From NCBI RefSeq assembly GCF_004353905.1, contig NZ_SMOD01000006.1, positions 245,529-309,528 on the forward strand: 64,000 bases of DNA, in the 5' to 3' direction. Positions 1 to 9,603 of this stretch are shown one piece after another; positions within the stretch are counted from its first letter, which is position 1; each line of letters starts with the position of its first letter. The position numbers were made by a program, and so were the translations under genes. The notes under the pieces were generated by a model. The model saw only the letters and a program-made list of their open reading frames with translations, did not search any database and was not told the origin of the DNA. This DNA is from Paraburkholderia guartelaensis. Its GTDB lineage: Bacteria; Pseudomonadota; Gammaproteobacteria; Burkholderiales; Burkholderiaceae.

Positions 1-315
1 GGCAAGGAAATTCGTCACGAGCGGCACGCCGGTTTCGCGGCGTGCGGCGACTTCGCGCGAAAGCTGCTCGCGCTGCAAGGCAATATGCAACTGCGCCGCG
101 AGCGCATGCGACGAGGGCGCGCTGTCGCGATACACGCGCTCCAGAAACGGATTCTCGGCGTTCGATTCGAACAGCGTCTGCATCGACCAGCGTTCGGCCA
201 GACGCGTCGCGAGCGTCGTCTTGCCCGCGCCGATCGGCCCTTCGATCACGATGTACTGGAGCGCGGCTGGCCGCGTGGCGCGCGCGCTGACGACGGGCAG
301 GGGTGTCGTGCTCAT
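1..315 (-). CDS. Deoxynucleoside kinase (partial, C-terminus beyond window)
   Basis: Phosphorylates deoxynucleosides in the salvage of DNA precursors. Only the first 105 residues are inside the window. A Walker A loop, GPIGAGKTT, lies at residues 26-34, and the family's substrate-lid region, ENPFLERVY, follows about 30 residues later. The ATG at 315 overlaps the folK stop codon (ATGA type), so the two genes are probably translationally coupled. The order pcnB-folK-deoxynucleoside kinase is usual in Burkholderiaceae, where panB often follows. Whether it prefers deoxyguanosine or deoxyadenosine cannot be judged from this fragment. Confidence 0.85.
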   Translation of the reverse strand, partial: MSTTPLPVVSARATRPAALQYIVIEGPIGAGKTTLATRLAERWSMQTLFESNAENPFLERVYRDSAPSSHALAAQLHIALQREQLSREVAARRETGVPLVTNFLA

Positions 316-857
316 CGGCAGTTGCCGGAGCCGGAGGGCGGCGTGTCCGGTGCCGGTGCCGCGCCCATGCACTGGCACAATGGCTTGACCTTCTCGATGC
401 GCTGGTCGGCCACGGCGGCGAGGAACGCGCTGGCGGGACCCAGGCCCGGAATCACGAGTTCGGGATCGATCTCGACGAGTGGCACGAGCGCGAACGCGCG
501 GCCCGTCATGCGCGGATGCGGCACGACGAGATCGGTTTCGTCGATGGTGGCGTCGCCATAAAGCAGGATGTCGATGTCGAGCGTGCGGGGCGCGTTGCGA
601 AAGGGGCGCTCCCGGCCGAAATGATGCTCCACGCGCTGGCACAGGCCGAGCAGCGCGTGAACGTCGAGACTCGTCTCGATCTTCACGACGCAGTTGTAAT
701 AGTCGTCGCCGCCCGCGTCGATGGGCGCGGTGCGGTACAGACTCGATTTGGCGACGACGGTGAGGGTGTGCTGTTGTGCGAGGCACACCACCGCGTCTTT
801 GAGGGTCTGGCGCGCATCCCCCAGATTCGCGCCAATTCCCAGCCAGGCAACCGTCAT
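312..857 (-). CDS. folK: 2-amino-4-hydroxy-6-hydroxymethyldihydropteridine diphosphokinase
   Basis: Cytoplasmic enzyme of folate synthesis; it transfers pyrophosphate from ATP to 6-hydroxymethyl-dihydropterin, giving the substrate of dihydropteroate synthase. The 181-residue protein opens with WLGIGANLGD and carries the HPPK signature RPFRNAPRTLDIDILLYGD near residues 84-102, whose Asp94 and Asp96 are the expected Mg-binding pair. About 20 extra C-terminal residues (CQCMGAAPAPDTPPSGSGNCR) exceed the usual 160-residue core. It lies 72 bp downstream of pcnB and overlaps the kinase gene after it by 4 bp, so it reads as the middle of a minus-strand operon. Confidence 0.96.
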   Translation of the reverse strand: MTVAWLGIGANLGDARQTLKDAVVCLAQQHTLTVVAKSSLYRTAPIDAGGDDYYNCVVKIETSLDVHALLGLCQRVEHHFGRERPFRNAPRTLDIDILLYGDATIDETDLVVPHPRMTGRAFALVPLVEIDPELVIPGLGPASAFLAAVADQRIEKVKPLCQCMGAAPAPDTPPSGSGNCR

Positions 858-929
858 GGCTTCACTTCCTGCGACTTTTGTTGCGGTTCGACACGTGTGC
901 GCCGCGGCAAGCCGCGACGCCGCACAGCG

Positions 930-2561
930 TCAGTCCTCGTGCGGACCGGTGTGGCCGTCATAGTCCGCACTGCTGGCTTCATGCACGTCACCGGCTGTGC
1001 CGGCTTCCGATACAGCACCTTCGCCCGTTCTGCGGCTCTTCGCGCCGCCGCGACGGCGGCGTTTGCGCGGCGAGCGTTCCTTGCCGCCCTGCGCGAGAAG
1101 CGTCTCGCGCTCGGCGTTGTCGCCGGAAATGAAGTCCGTCCACCATTGGCCGACTTCAGCGTCCAGCTCGCCCGATTCGCAGCGCAGCAGGAGGAAATCA
1201 TACCCCGCTCTAAATCTTTGGTGTTCCAGCAGCTTGATCGCGCCACGGCCACGTTTCTCGAGGCGCAGCTGCAGGCCCCAGATTTCGCGCATATCCGACG
1301 AAAAACGACGGTGAATCGCCAGCTTTTCCGTTTGCGCGTCGATGACGTCGTCCATCGCGCGATGCAGCGCCGGCACAGGCAATTCGCCTTCGGCCGTGTA
1401 TTGCTGCCAGCGTTGCTGCACGTCGTGCCACAGCAGCGTCGCGAACAGGAAGCCCGGGGACACGGGCTTGCCTGCACGCACGCGCGCGTCGGTGTTCGAC
1501 AGCGCGAGCGTGATGAAGCGCTCGCCTTGCGGCTGTTCGAGCACCACGTCGAGCAGCGGCAGCAGGCCGTGATGCAACCCTTCCTTGCGCAACCACTTGA
1601 GGCACTCGAGCGCGTGGCCCGAGAGCAGTAGCTTGAGCATTTCGTCGAAAAGACGCGCGGCCGGTACGTTGTTGATGAGGTCCGCGAGCTTCACGATGGG
1701 GTCGCGCGTGTGCTCTTCGATCTCGAAGCCGAGCTTCGCCGCGAAACGCACCACGCGCATCATGCGCACCGGATCTTCGCGATAACGCGTAGCCGGATCG
1801 CCGATCATGCGCAGCAGGCGCGCCCGCATGTCGGCCATGCCATTGTGGTAATCCAGCACGGTTTGCGTGGCCGGATCGTAGTACATCGCGTTGATCGTGA
1901 AGTCGCGGCGCGTGGCGTCTTCGTGCTGCTCGCCCCAGACGTTGTCGCGCAGCACGCGGCCGCTCGCATCGACGTGGTGCGTCTTGCGGTCGAGCTCGTC
2001 GCGGCGCATGCGCTTTGCGGGCGCCGGAGCGGGCGCTTCGGCGTCGGCCGGCGGCGCATCCACGAGCGCGCGGAACGTCGAGACCTCGATGATTTCCTGG
2101 CCGAACTGCACGTGCACGATCTGGAAGCGCCGCCCGATGATGCGTGCGCGGCGGAACAGCTTCTGCACCTGGTCGGGCGTGGCGTCGGTAGCGACGTCGA
2201 AGTCCTTGGGCGCCACGCCGAGCAGCAGGTCGCGCACGGCGCCGCCCACGATGAACGCCCGGAAGCCTGCTTGCTGCAGGCCTTCGGTCACGCGCACGGC
2301 GTTGCGCGAGATGAGCGCGGGATTGATGCCGTGGACGTCGGCGGAAAGGATGACGGGCGTGGCCGGGTCGGACGCGCCTTTGCCGCCGCGCGGCTTCGAG
2401 GTCTTCTGCGCGCTGGCCGGCTTGCGGCGCGCGCGGGTGCTGCCGGCGACGGCAGCCGCGCCTTCATGCGAGGCCGTGCCCGGATCGGCGGGGGCTTCGG
2501 TGTCTTGCGTCGCTTCGGCGTCGTCCTGGCCGAACAGCTTACGGATGAATTTCTTGATCAC
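930..2561 (-). CDS. pcnB: Poly(A) polymerase I
   Basis: Adds 3' poly(A) tails to RNA, marking it for decay by exonucleases. The 543-residue protein has a low-complexity basic/alanine-rich N-terminus (about residues 12-68). The nucleotidyltransferase head follows, with GGAVRD at 106-111 and the catalytic KDFDVATDATP motif (Asp120 and Asp122). After that come the RNA-binding helical part, RRDFTINAMYYD, and a very basic tail (RKRRRRGGAKSRR). Tail and neighbours (folK, deoxynucleoside kinase) favour PcnB over a CCA-adding enzyme, which shares the head domain. The ATG at 2561 overlaps the upstream HAD gene's stop by 4 bp. Confidence 0.94.
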   Translation of the reverse strand: MIKKFIRKLFGQDDAEATQDTEAPADPGTASHEGAAAVAGSTRARRKPASAQKTSKPRGGKGASDPATPVILSADVHGINPALISRNAVRVTEGLQQAGFRAFIVGGAVRDLLLGVAPKDFDVATDATPDQVQKLFRRARIIGRRFQIVHVQFGQEIIEVSTFRALVDAPPADAEAPAPAPAKRMRRDELDRKTHHVDASGRVLRDNVWGEQHEDATRRDFTINAMYYDPATQTVLDYHNGMADMRARLLRMIGDPATRYREDPVRMMRVVRFAAKLGFEIEEHTRDPIVKLADLINNVPAARLFDEMLKLLLSGHALECLKWLRKEGLHHGLLPLLDVVLEQPQGERFITLALSNTDARVRAGKPVSPGFLFATLLWHDVQQRWQQYTAEGELPVPALHRAMDDVIDAQTEKLAIHRRFSSDMREIWGLQLRLEKRGRGAIKLLEHQRFRAGYDFLLLRCESGELDAEVGQWWTDFISGDNAERETLLAQGGKERSPRKRRRRGGAKSRRTGEGAVSEAGTAGDVHEASSADYDGHTGPHED

Positions 2562-3244
2562 TGGGCTTGGAACAAATCGAGAATGCGCCAGCCCGCTTGT
2601 TGCGCGTGAGCGCGCAGGGTGTCGTCGGGGTTGGTGGCGATCGGGTCGGTGACTTTTTCGAGCAGCGGAATATCGTTGTGCGAGTCGCTATAGAAGTAGC
2701 TGTGCTCGAAGTCCGACCAGCGCTTGCCGAGCGAGGCGAGCCATTGCTCGACGCGCACGATCTTGCCTTCGCGGTAGCTCGGCGTGCCCGTCGGGCGGCC
2801 GGTGAAGGCGGATGCCGGATGGCCGTCCACGGTTTCGACTTCGCACGCGATCAGCTTGTCTACGCCGAACACCTCGGCGATGGGCGCCGTGATGAATTCG
2901 TTGGTCGCCGTGACCACGCAGCAGAGGTCGCCGGCTTCCTTGTGCTTTTTCACGAGCTCGACCGCGCTCGGCAGGATGGTCGGCTTGATCACTTCGTGCA
3001 TGTACTGGTCGTGCCATTCCTTGAGTTGCGCGCGCGAATATTTCGCGAGCGGCGTGAGCATGGCGATGAGGTACGCATGGATGTCGAGCTTGCCGGCCTT
3101 GTAGTCGGCGTAGAAGCGGTCGTTTTGCTCCGCAAAACGCTCGCCGTCGACAATGCCGAGCTTCACCATGAAGCGGCCCCATTCGTGGTCGCTGTCGGTG
3201 GGGATCAGGGTGTGATCGAGGTCAAAAAGTGCAAGGTTAGCCAT
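2558..3244 (-). CDS. HAD-IB family phosphatase (SerB-like)
   Basis: A 228-residue haloacid dehalogenase superfamily hydrolase of subfamily IB. Motif I is FDLDHT at the N-terminus (nucleophile Asp8, acid/base Asp10). A VVTATNEF block matches motif II and SDSHNDIPLL motif IV. Family members dephosphorylate small phosphomonoesters such as phosphoserine or histidinol phosphate; the substrate here cannot be read from the sequence. It lies between hda (11 bp upstream) and pcnB (4 bp overlap), a conserved Burkholderiaceae order, so co-transcription is likely. Confidence 0.9.
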   Translation of the reverse strand: MANLALFDLDHTLIPTDSDHEWGRFMVKLGIVDGERFAEQNDRFYADYKAGKLDIHAYLIAMLTPLAKYSRAQLKEWHDQYMHEVIKPTILPSAVELVKKHKEAGDLCCVVTATNEFITAPIAEVFGVDKLIACEVETVDGHPASAFTGRPTGTPSYREGKIVRVEQWLASLGKRWSDFEHSYFYSDSHNDIPLLEKVTDPIATNPDDTLRAHAQQAGWRILDLFQAQ

Positions 3245-3255
3245 GGGCGCTCATT

Positions 3256-4587
3256 TTACTTGAAGCGGGAGACGCCGTTGCCGCCGCCGCCGGGCGGCGT
3301 CGGCGCGGCGGGGTCCGCGGGGGATTCGGGGCTTGCAGGCGCGTCGTTCTGGGCGGGCGCTTCGTTTTCTTGCGATTGTGGCTTATCCGAGGTATCCGGC
3401 GTATCGGGCGTTGACGGTGTCTGTGCCGGCGTCTCGGCTGGGTTCGCTTCCGGTGCGGCGGTGCCGGCGGGCGGATCGAGGTCGCCGCGCAACTCGCCGG
3501 TCATCTCGTTGCTCACGTCGGCTTCGACTTCGCCCTTGAGTTCAGTGCCCAGTTCCTTGTGGACGACGTGACGATATTTGGCCCCCAATTCGCCTTCGAC
3601 GTTGTCGGTCGGCTTGTCGAAGGGCACGCTCGCCGGCGGGCGCGCCTGCAGGGCCGGCGCTTTCGGCGCCTCGTAGGGCTGGGCGTCGTCGGATTCGGCG
3701 GCGGGGGCTTCGGGCTCGCTGGAGAAGAGCGTCGGTGATGTGGACGCTTCGTCGCTTTCAGCGGGCGGCGTTTGGGCCGCCGCGTTGTCGCTGGGCTCGT
3801 CTTCGTCCGCGTTGCTCGCGTCGTCGGTTTCTGCCGGCTCTGCGCCGTCGGAAAGCTCCTCGTCCGTCGGCAAAGCGCTCGCTACGCTCACCAGATCGCC
3901 CACACCCTTCGCGAGCATCGCGCGCAACAGCGGCAGCGTCACCGCGCGCTTCTGTTCGAGCGAAAAGCGGTCGAGCGCGTCGAGCAAGCCCATGAGGCTC
4001 GGCATGTCGCGCCGGAAATGCGTGAGCAGGTAGGCGGGAACGTCGTCGGCGAGCGCAATGCCGCGCTCGCGCGCCGCGAGCTTGAGGATGGCCGCCTTGC
4101 CTTCGTCGGAGAGCGGCGCGAGGTGGAACACGAGGCCCCAGCCGAGGCGCGTGCGCAGGTCCTCGCGCACGGCGAGACCCATGGGCGGCGCGTTGCCCGT
4201 CGCGACGAGCGCGCAGGCGGGGTACGAACGCACCTCGTTGAACAGGTTGAAGAGCGCAATCTGCTGGGCGCCCGAGAGCGAATCGCAGTCGTCCACTGCG
4301 TAGATCGTCACGCGCGGATCGAACGTAAAGGCCGCCAGCGCGCTTTGCGGGCCCAGATAGCGCACGTGGCCCGGCGGCGCTTCGTCGGCGAGTGCGTGCA
4401 GCAGATGGCTGCGCCCATTGCCGGGCTCGCCCCAGACATAGAACGTGCGATCGGCGATCGGGCCTGCGATGAGCGCCGCATCCAGACCGCGCAGGCGCGC
4501 GACCAGCTCGGCGTTGGCGCCGATATGGAAGTTGTCGAAGGTCGATGGCGGCGGGGTGCCGAGATCGAGCGTTAACTGTCGCTGCAC
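3256..4587 (-). CDS. hda: DnaA regulatory inactivator Hda with long C-terminal extension
   Basis: AAA+ protein that, loaded on the beta sliding clamp, stimulates ATP hydrolysis by DnaA and so prevents re-initiation. The N-terminus carries a clamp-binding motif, QLTLDL (residues 4-9). The AAA+ part has the Hda-type Walker A GEPGNGRSH (53-61), a Walker B-like YAVDDCD and an arginine-finger region LRTRLGWG. Hda proteins usually end near 230-250 residues. This one runs to 443, with residues from about 240 rich in Ala, Pro, Glu, Asp and Ser, probably disordered, and a more ordered stretch in the middle (KELGTELKGEVEADVSNEM). The extension is in frame without an internal stop. Divergent from purM. 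Confidence 0.88.
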   Translation of the reverse strand: MQRQLTLDLGTPPPSTFDNFHIGANAELVARLRGLDAALIAGPIADRTFYVWGEPGNGRSHLLHALADEAPPGHVRYLGPQSALAAFTFDPRVTIYAVDDCDSLSGAQQIALFNLFNEVRSYPACALVATGNAPPMGLAVREDLRTRLGWGLVFHLAPLSDEGKAAILKLAARERGIALADDVPAYLLTHFRRDMPSLMGLLDALDRFSLEQKRAVTLPLLRAMLAKGVGDLVSVASALPTDEELSDGAEPAETDDASNADEDEPSDNAAAQTPPAESDEASTSPTLFSSEPEAPAAESDDAQPYEAPKAPALQARPPASVPFDKPTDNVEGELGAKYRHVVHKELGTELKGEVEADVSNEMTGELRGDLDPPAGTAAPEANPAETPAQTPSTPDTPDTSDKPQSQENEAPAQNDAPASPESPADPAAPTPPGGGGNGVSRFK

Positions 4588-4870
4588 GGTGTGTCTGGAC
4601 GGAATCGGTTCTAGTAAAGCGTGCTCTCGTGAGAACCGCGGAGATCACTGGGCCGCGGCCGCCGCAGCACGTTGCCGAGGGCGAGCGCGATCCCGGTCCA
4701 GATAACGGCCCGACGCTGGTACGGTGCGTAATACGGTGTGTTGTGCGGCAAAACTCGGTTTCCGGTTGTGGGGCGCAGGCGAGGCGCGTTCCAAATCTCG
4801 CTCCACCCGCGGCGGCGGGGCGCCGTCAATCGGTTAAAATCGCATTTTACCGACCTTCTGGCGCTTCCCC
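4588..4870. promoter_or_regulatory. Divergent hda/purM promoter region
   Basis: This 283-bp gap lies between the starts of hda (minus) and purM (plus), so it must hold both promoters. A TAAAAT hexamer at 4835-4840, about 30 bp before the purM ATG, is a possible -10 element, but no good -35 pairs with it. An open frame on the minus strand (4611-4829) has no recognisable product and I do not call it. Confidence 0.35.
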
Positions 4871-5944
4871 ATGAATCAACCGAAATCCGGCCCCGCTAAT
4901 CAGGCACAGTCGCAGGACCAAGGCCTCTCCTACGCCGACGCTGGCGTCGACATGGTCGCGGGCGACGCGCTCGTCGATCGCATCAAGCCGTTTGCGAAGA
5001 AGACCCTGCGCGAAGGCGTGATGGGCGGCATCGGCGGATTCGGCGCGCTTTTCGAAGTGCCGAAGAGGTACAAGGAGCCCGTGCTCGTTTCGGGCACCGA
5101 CGGCGTGGGCACCAAGCTGCGCCTCGCGTTTCATCTGAACAAACACGACACGGTCGGCCAGGATCTCGTCGCGATGAGCGTGAACGACATCCTCGTGCAG
5201 GGCGCCGAGCCGCTGTTCTTCCTCGACTACTTCGCCTGCGGCAAGCTGGACGTCGACACGGCGGCCACGGTCGTGAAGGGCATCGCGCAAGGCTGCGAGC
5301 TGTCGGGCTGTGCGCTGATCGGCGGTGAAACGGCCGAAATGCCGGGCATGTACCCCGACGGCGAATACGATCTCGCCGGCTTCGCGGTGGGCGCGGTCGA
5401 AAAGAGCAAGATCATCGACGGCAGCACGATCGCCCCGGGCGACGTAGTGCTGGGCCTCGCTTCGAGCGGCATCCACTCGAACGGCTTCTCGCTCGTTCGC
5501 AAGATCATCGAGCGCGCGCAGCCGGACCTCGCCGCCGACTTCGACGGCCGTTCGCTCGCCGACGCTCTGATGGCGCCCACGCGCATCTACGTGAAGCCGC
5601 TGCTCAAGCTGATGGAAACCATCACGGTGAAGGGCATGGCGCACATCACCGGCGGCGGTCTCGTCGAAAACATTCCGCGCGTGCTGCGTGAAGGCCTCAC
5701 GGCCGAACTGAACCACGCGGCATGGCCGCTGCCGCCGCTCTTCTCGTGGCTGCAAAAGCACGGCGGTGTTGCCGATGCGGAAATGCACCGCGTGTTCAAC
5801 TGCGGTATCGGCATGGCCGTGGTCGTGGCGGCGGATCAAGCCGACGCCGCTGCCTCGCTGCTGGCCGCCGCGGGCGAGCAGGTGTGGAAGATCGGCGTGG
5901 TGCGCGAAAGCAAGGAAGGCGAAGCACAGACCGTGGTGGTCTAA
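4871..5944 (+). CDS. purM: Phosphoribosylformylglycinamidine cyclo-ligase (AIR synthetase)
   Basis: Fifth step of purine synthesis: ATP-dependent closure of FGAM to aminoimidazole ribonucleotide. The 357-residue protein matches the usual length of about 350. It shows the PurM/SelD-fold signatures [22 protein letters not shown], the phosphate/ATP region [14 protein letters not shown] and the C-terminal [16 protein letters not shown] short polar N-terminus (about residues 1-16) precedes the conserved start of the domain. A strong hairpin terminator follows 20 bp after the stop, so it is probably monocistronic. Confidence 0.97.
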   Translation: MNQPKSGPANQAQSQDQGLSYADAGVDMVAGDALVDRIKPFAKKTLREGVMGGIGGFGALFEVPKRYKEPVLVSGTDGVGTKLRLAFHLNKHDTVGQDLVAMSVNDILVQGAEPLFFLDYFACGKLDVDTAATVVKGIAQGCELSGCALIGGETAEMPGMYPDGEYDLAGFAVGAVEKSKIIDGSTIAPGDVVLGLASSGIHSNGFSLVRKIIERAQPDLAADFDGRSLADALMAPTRIYVKPLLKLMETITVKGMAHITGGGLVENIPRVLREGLTAELNHAAWPLPPLFSWLQKHGGVADAEMHRVFNCGIGMAVVVAADQADAAASLLAAAGEQVWKIGVVRESKEGEAQTVVV

Positions 5945-5963
5945 GCCTCACGCGTTTCCGCCC

Positions 5964-6000
5964 AAAAAAATGCCCGCCATTCATGGCGGGCATTTTTGTT
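5964..6000. terminator. Bidirectional terminator between purM and kynA
   Basis: A run of A is followed by TGCCCGCC, loop ATTCAT, GGCGGGCA and TTTTTGTT. The perfect 8-bp stem with A and T tracts on either side can stop transcription of purM (plus) and of the kyn operon (minus). Confidence 0.9.
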
Positions 6001-6019
6001 TTGAGCGCAGCGGTTTGCG

Positions 6020-6988
6020 TTACAGCACCGTGCGCACGTGCCAAAGCTCCGGAAACAGCACGACATCGAGCATCTTGCGCAGATACGGCGCGCCACTCGT
6101 GCCGCCCGTGCCCTGCTTGAAGCCGATGATGCGCTCGACCGTCGTCACGTGGCGGAAGCGCCATTGACGGAACGCGTCTTCGAGATCGACGAGCTCTTCG
6201 GCCATCTCGTACAAGTCCCAGTACTCCGAAGGATTGCGGTACACCTCCAGCCATGCCGCCTCGACCGTCGCGTCGTGTTCGGTCGGCAGGGTCCAGTCGC
6301 GGTTCAGGCGCTCGGGCGCGATCGCAAAGCCGCGCCGCGCGAGCAGGCGAATGACTTCGTCGTAGAACGAGGGTGCTTCGAGTGTCGCTTTCACCTGCTC
6401 GAAAATCTCGCCCCGATGCTCGTGCGGCTTGAGCATCTGCACGTTCTTGTTGCCGAGCAGGAACTCGATCTGCCGGTATTGATACGACTGGAAGCCTGAC
6501 GACGCGCCCAGATACGGACGCATGGCCGTGTACTCGGAGGGCGTGAGCGTCGAGAGGACGTTCCACGCCTGCACGAGCTGCTCCATGATGCGCGAGACGC
6601 GCGCGAGCTGCTTGAAAGCGGGTGGCAGGGCGTCGCGGTGCACGTTGGCGAGCGCCGCGCGCAACTCGTAGAGCGCGAGCTTCATCCATAGCTCGCTCGT
6701 CTGATGCTGCACGATGAACAGCATCTCGTTGTGGTCGGGCGAGAGCGGATGCTGCGCGTTGAGCACGGCATCGAGCGCGAGGTAGTCGCCGTAGCTCATC
6801 GACTTCGAGAAGTCGAGCTGCGCGTCGTGCCAGCCTTCGCCTTCGCCTTGTGCCTCAGGCGCTTGCGCAGCGGGAGCGGGCACGGCGGCGCCGTGTCCGA
6901 ACGGGCAGCCGCCACGTGCTGCGCCGTGGGTCTCACTCGTGGTTTCGCCCGCGTCGGGCATACCCGGGATTTGCATGTGATCGTTCAT
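6020..6988 (-). CDS. kynA: Tryptophan 2,3-dioxygenase
   Basis: Heme enzyme that opens the indole ring of L-tryptophan to N-formylkynurenine, first step of the kynurenine pathway. The 322-residue protein has the family blocks [74 protein letters not shown] and the C-terminal [11 protein letters not shown] non-conserved N-terminus of about 50 residues contains GGCPFGH (Cys28-Pro29), resembling a heme-regulatory Cys-Pro motif. Last gene of the kynBUA operon, 10 bp after kynU. Confidence 0.97.
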   Translation of the reverse strand: MNDHMQIPGMPDAGETTSETHGAARGGCPFGHGAAVPAPAAQAPEAQGEGEGWHDAQLDFSKSMSYGDYLALDAVLNAQHPLSPDHNEMLFIVQHQTSELWMKLALYELRAALANVHRDALPPAFKQLARVSRIMEQLVQAWNVLSTLTPSEYTAMRPYLGASSGFQSYQYRQIEFLLGNKNVQMLKPHEHRGEIFEQVKATLEAPSFYDEVIRLLARRGFAIAPERLNRDWTLPTEHDATVEAAWLEVYRNPSEYWDLYEMAEELVDLEDAFRQWRFRHVTTVERIIGFKQGTGGTSGAPYLRKMLDVVLFPELWHVRTVL

Positions 6989-6998
6989 CTGCCGCTCC

Positions 6999-8249
6999 TC
7001 AGGTCACCGCGCCGCGCTCGGCGAATTCGGGCTTGCGCCAGGACTCGGTGGCGAGCACGTCGCGCAACGTCTCCACCGCGTCCCACACATCGACGTAACG
7101 CAGATACAGCGGCGTGAAGCCGAAGCGCAGCACGCGCGGCTCGCGGTAGTCGCCGATCACGCCGCGCGCGATCAACGCCTGCATCACCTCATAGCCGTGC
7201 GGATGCTCGAAGCTCACGTGCGAGCCGCGCTCCGCATGCGCGCGCGGCGTGACGAGCGTGAGGCCGTATTCCTTGCAGCGCGTCTCGACCAGTTCGATGA
7301 AAAGGTCGGTGAGCGCGAGCGACTTGCGGCGGATCGCCTGCATGTCGGTTTGCAGGAACACGTCGAGACCGCATTCGACGAGCGCCATCGACACGATCGG
7401 CTGCGTGCCGCAGAGATAGCGGCCGATGCCGTTGTCCGGACGATAGACCGGGTTCATCTCGAACGGCGACTTGTGGCCCCACCAGCCCGAGAGCGGCTGC
7501 GAGAACGCATCCTGATGGCGCTTGGGCACCCAAACGAAACCGGGCGAACCGGGGCCGCCGTTCAGGTACTTGTACGTGCAGCCCACGGCGTAGTCGGCGT
7601 TCGCACCGTTCAGGTCCACGGGCACGGCGCCCGCCGAATGCGCGAGATCCCACAGCGCGAGCGCGCCTTGCGCGTGAATATGCTCGGTGAGCGCGCGCAT
7701 GTCGTGCATCTCGCCCGTGCGGTAGTTCACGTGGGTGATCATCGCGACGGCCACGTCTTCGCGGATCGCGGCGCGCAGCTCGGAAGGATCGTCGACGAGG
7801 CGCAGTTCATAGCCGCGGTCGAGCTGCTCGATGAGGCCTTGTGCGATGTACAGGTCGCTCGGGAAGTTCGAGCGCTCGGAAACGATCACGCGACGCTTCG
7901 GGTCACGGGCGTTCTGCACGCGCAGTGCGGCGGAGAGTGCCTTGAAGAGGTTGATCGAGATGGTGTCGGTGACGACGACTTCGTCGTCGGCCGCGCCGAT
8001 CAGCTTCGCGAGCTTGTTGCCCAGGCGCTTGGGCATGGCGAACCAGCCCGCCGTGTTCCAGCTGCGGATGAGGCCTTCGCCCCATTCGCCGCCGATCACG
8101 GCCTGCGCGCGCGCGGCCGATGCCGAGGGCGGCACGCCGAGCGAGTTGCCGTCGAGATAGATGGTGCCGGCCGCGAGCGTGAATTGCTCGCGCAGGGCGG
8201 CGAGCGGATCGGCGCGATCGGCTGCCAGGGCTTCGTTGCGGTCGTTCAT
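6999..8249 (-). CDS. kynU: Kynureninase
   Basis: PLP enzyme that cleaves kynurenine to anthranilate and alanine. The 416-residue product has the kynureninase start [12 protein letters not shown], the cofactor region [15 protein letters not shown] and the PLP-lysine block [34 protein letters not shown] segment and [17 protein letters not shown] follow. It is the middle gene of the operon (34 bp after kynB, 10 bp before kynA), so tryptophan is carried to anthranilate by three co-transcribed enzymes. Confidence 0.97.
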   Translation of the reverse strand: MNDRNEALAADRADPLAALREQFTLAAGTIYLDGNSLGVPPSASAARAQAVIGGEWGEGLIRSWNTAGWFAMPKRLGNKLAKLIGAADDEVVVTDTISINLFKALSAALRVQNARDPKRRVIVSERSNFPSDLYIAQGLIEQLDRGYELRLVDDPSELRAAIREDVAVAMITHVNYRTGEMHDMRALTEHIHAQGALALWDLAHSAGAVPVDLNGANADYAVGCTYKYLNGGPGSPGFVWVPKRHQDAFSQPLSGWWGHKSPFEMNPVYRPDNGIGRYLCGTQPIVSMALVECGLDVFLQTDMQAIRRKSLALTDLFIELVETRCKEYGLTLVTPRAHAERGSHVSFEHPHGYEVMQALIARGVIGDYREPRVLRFGFTPLYLRYVDVWDAVETLRDVLATESWRKPEFAERGAVT

Positions 8250-8283
8250 GTCTACGTTTCTGTGTTTGGCTAATGGAGGGGAT

Positions 8284-8925
8284 TCAGTTGGCGGCGGAAG
8301 GCAACTCGCGCAGCACGGCGCGTACGGGGCTGGCGTCGAGCGTCGCGAACTTCAGCGGTAGTGCAATGAGTTCGTAGTCGCCGGGCGCCACATCGTCGAG
8401 CACGACGCCTTCGAGGATCGCCATGCCATGTGTGCGGATGCGGTGATGCGCGTCCATCGTTTTCGATTCCTGCGGATCGAGCGAGGGCGTGTCGATGCCG
8501 ATGAGACGCACGCCGTGCGCGGCGAGCAGATCGATCGTCTCCGGCGCGACGGCGCAAAACTTGCTGTCCCAGTGGTCCTGCGGTGCGTGCGCGTAGGTGC
8601 GCAGCAGCACGCGCGGCGGGATGCCGGGCAACGCGCCTTCCACATGTTCGGGCAGCACGAGCGGCGCGGCGCCCACGCAATGAATGACGCGGCACGCGCC
8701 GATATACGTGTCGAGCGGCACCTCGCCGATCGGCGCGCCGTCGGCGTCGTAGTGCAGCGGGGCGTCGGTGTGCGCGCCGGTGTGTGGCGACAGCGTCACG
8801 CGCGCGACGTTGACCGGCGAGCCCGCCTCCATGCGCCACACGCGCTCGACGCCAACCGGCGTATCGCCGGGCCAGACGGGCGTTTCGGGGTGAATCGGCG
8901 GGGAAATGTCTTTGATTTGTCTCAT
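8284..8925 (-). CDS. kynB: Kynurenine formamidase (arylformamidase)
   Basis: Metal-dependent hydrolase that removes formate from N-formylkynurenine. The 213-residue protein belongs to the bacterial cyclase/KynB family: [18 protein letters not shown] at the start, the metal-binding [16 protein letters not shown], and a C-terminal [20 protein letters not shown]. The frame stays open upstream to 9021, but the start at 8925 ([10 protein letters not shown]) matches the family's N-terminus and the upstream residues do not. First gene of kynBUA. Confidence 0.95.
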   Translation of the reverse strand: MRQIKDISPPIHPETPVWPGDTPVGVERVWRMEAGSPVNVARVTLSPHTGAHTDAPLHYDADGAPIGEVPLDTYIGACRVIHCVGAAPLVLPEHVEGALPGIPPRVLLRTYAHAPQDHWDSKFCAVAPETIDLLAAHGVRLIGIDTPSLDPQESKTMDAHHRIRTHGMAILEGVVLDDVAPGDYELIALPLKFATLDASPVRAVLRELPSAAN

Positions 8926-9055
8926 CTCAAAGTTGTTTCGTCTCCTGATGCTTCGAATGATAGGCAACCCCGCGCGAAATGTGCTTGCGAAAAAAACGCC
9001 GCAAACTTCGGTTGTTGGCACATAATTTGTCTTAAGACGGGAATGGAGACCAAAT
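8926..9055. promoter_or_regulatory. Divergent kynB/kynR control region
   Basis: This 130-bp gap separates the kyn operon from its likely regulator. It contains the perfect 10-bp palindrome GTCTTAAGAC at 9029-9038 just before the kynR ribosome-binding site, and a CATAAT hexamer at 9021-9026. Neither operon shows a strong -35, which suits an activator-dependent promoter. Confidence 0.45.
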
Positions 9056-9562
9056 ATGAACGCAATCTCGCTTGATGCTACCGATTGCCGTATTCTCGCC
9101 GTGCTGCAGAACGAGGGGCGGATCAGTAATCTCGATCTGGCGGAGCGTATTTCGCTTTCGCCATCGGCGTGCCTGCGCCGCTTGCGGCTGCTCGAGGAGC
9201 AAGGGGTGGTGGAGCGCTACCGCGCAAGTCTGAACCGGGAGATTCTCGGTTTCGAGATGGAGGCGTTCGTGCAAGTGTCGATGCGCAACGACCAGGAGAG
9301 CTGGCACGAGCGCTTCGTCACGGCGCTGCGCGACTGGCCGGAGGTGGTGGGGGCGTATGTGGTGACGGGCGAGACGCACTACCTGCTGCGCGTGCTCGCG
9401 CACAACCTCAAGCACTACTCGGACTTCGTGCTCAACAAGCTGTACAAGGCGCCGGGCGTGATGGACATCCGCTCGAACATCGTACTCACGACGCTCAAGG
9501 TGGAAGTGGGCGTGCCCGTGGACCTGATCGCGCAGCGCGAGCCGAAGAGCGCGCCGGCATAA
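9056..9562 (+). CDS. kynR: Lrp/AsnC-family regulator of kynurenine catabolism
   Basis: A 168-residue transcription factor with an AsnC-type helix-turn-helix at about residues 7-55 ([42 protein letters not shown]). A ligand-binding RAM/ACT-like domain follows ([28 protein letters not shown]). It is divergent from kynB with a good GGAGA site 6 bp before the ATG. In Pseudomonas, KynR is a kynurenine-responsive Lrp-family activator of kynBUA. The same role here is inferred from family and position. Confidence 0.9.
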   Translation: MNAISLDATDCRILAVLQNEGRISNLDLAERISLSPSACLRRLRLLEEQGVVERYRASLNREILGFEMEAFVQVSMRNDQESWHERFVTALRDWPEVVGAYVVTGETHYLLRVLAHNLKHYSDFVLNKLYKAPGVMDIRSNIVLTTLKVEVGVPVDLIAQREPKSAPA

Positions 9563-9578
9563 ACGGGAACAGCGGAGA

Positions 9579-9602
9579 ACGGCAGGGCGCGCGCCCCGCC
9601 GT
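9579..9602. terminator. Hairpin between convergent kynR and flavin reductase
   Basis: ACGGCAGGGCGC pairs with GCGCCCCGCCGT with a single mismatch, placed exactly between the two convergent stop codons. There is no U run, so termination strength is uncertain. Confidence 0.45.
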
Positions 9603-9603
9603 A

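Noticed and set aside
4611..4829. 72-codon minus-strand frame between hda and purM
   Set aside because: It fills the divergent promoter gap, lacks a Shine-Dalgarno sequence and has no recognisable domain.
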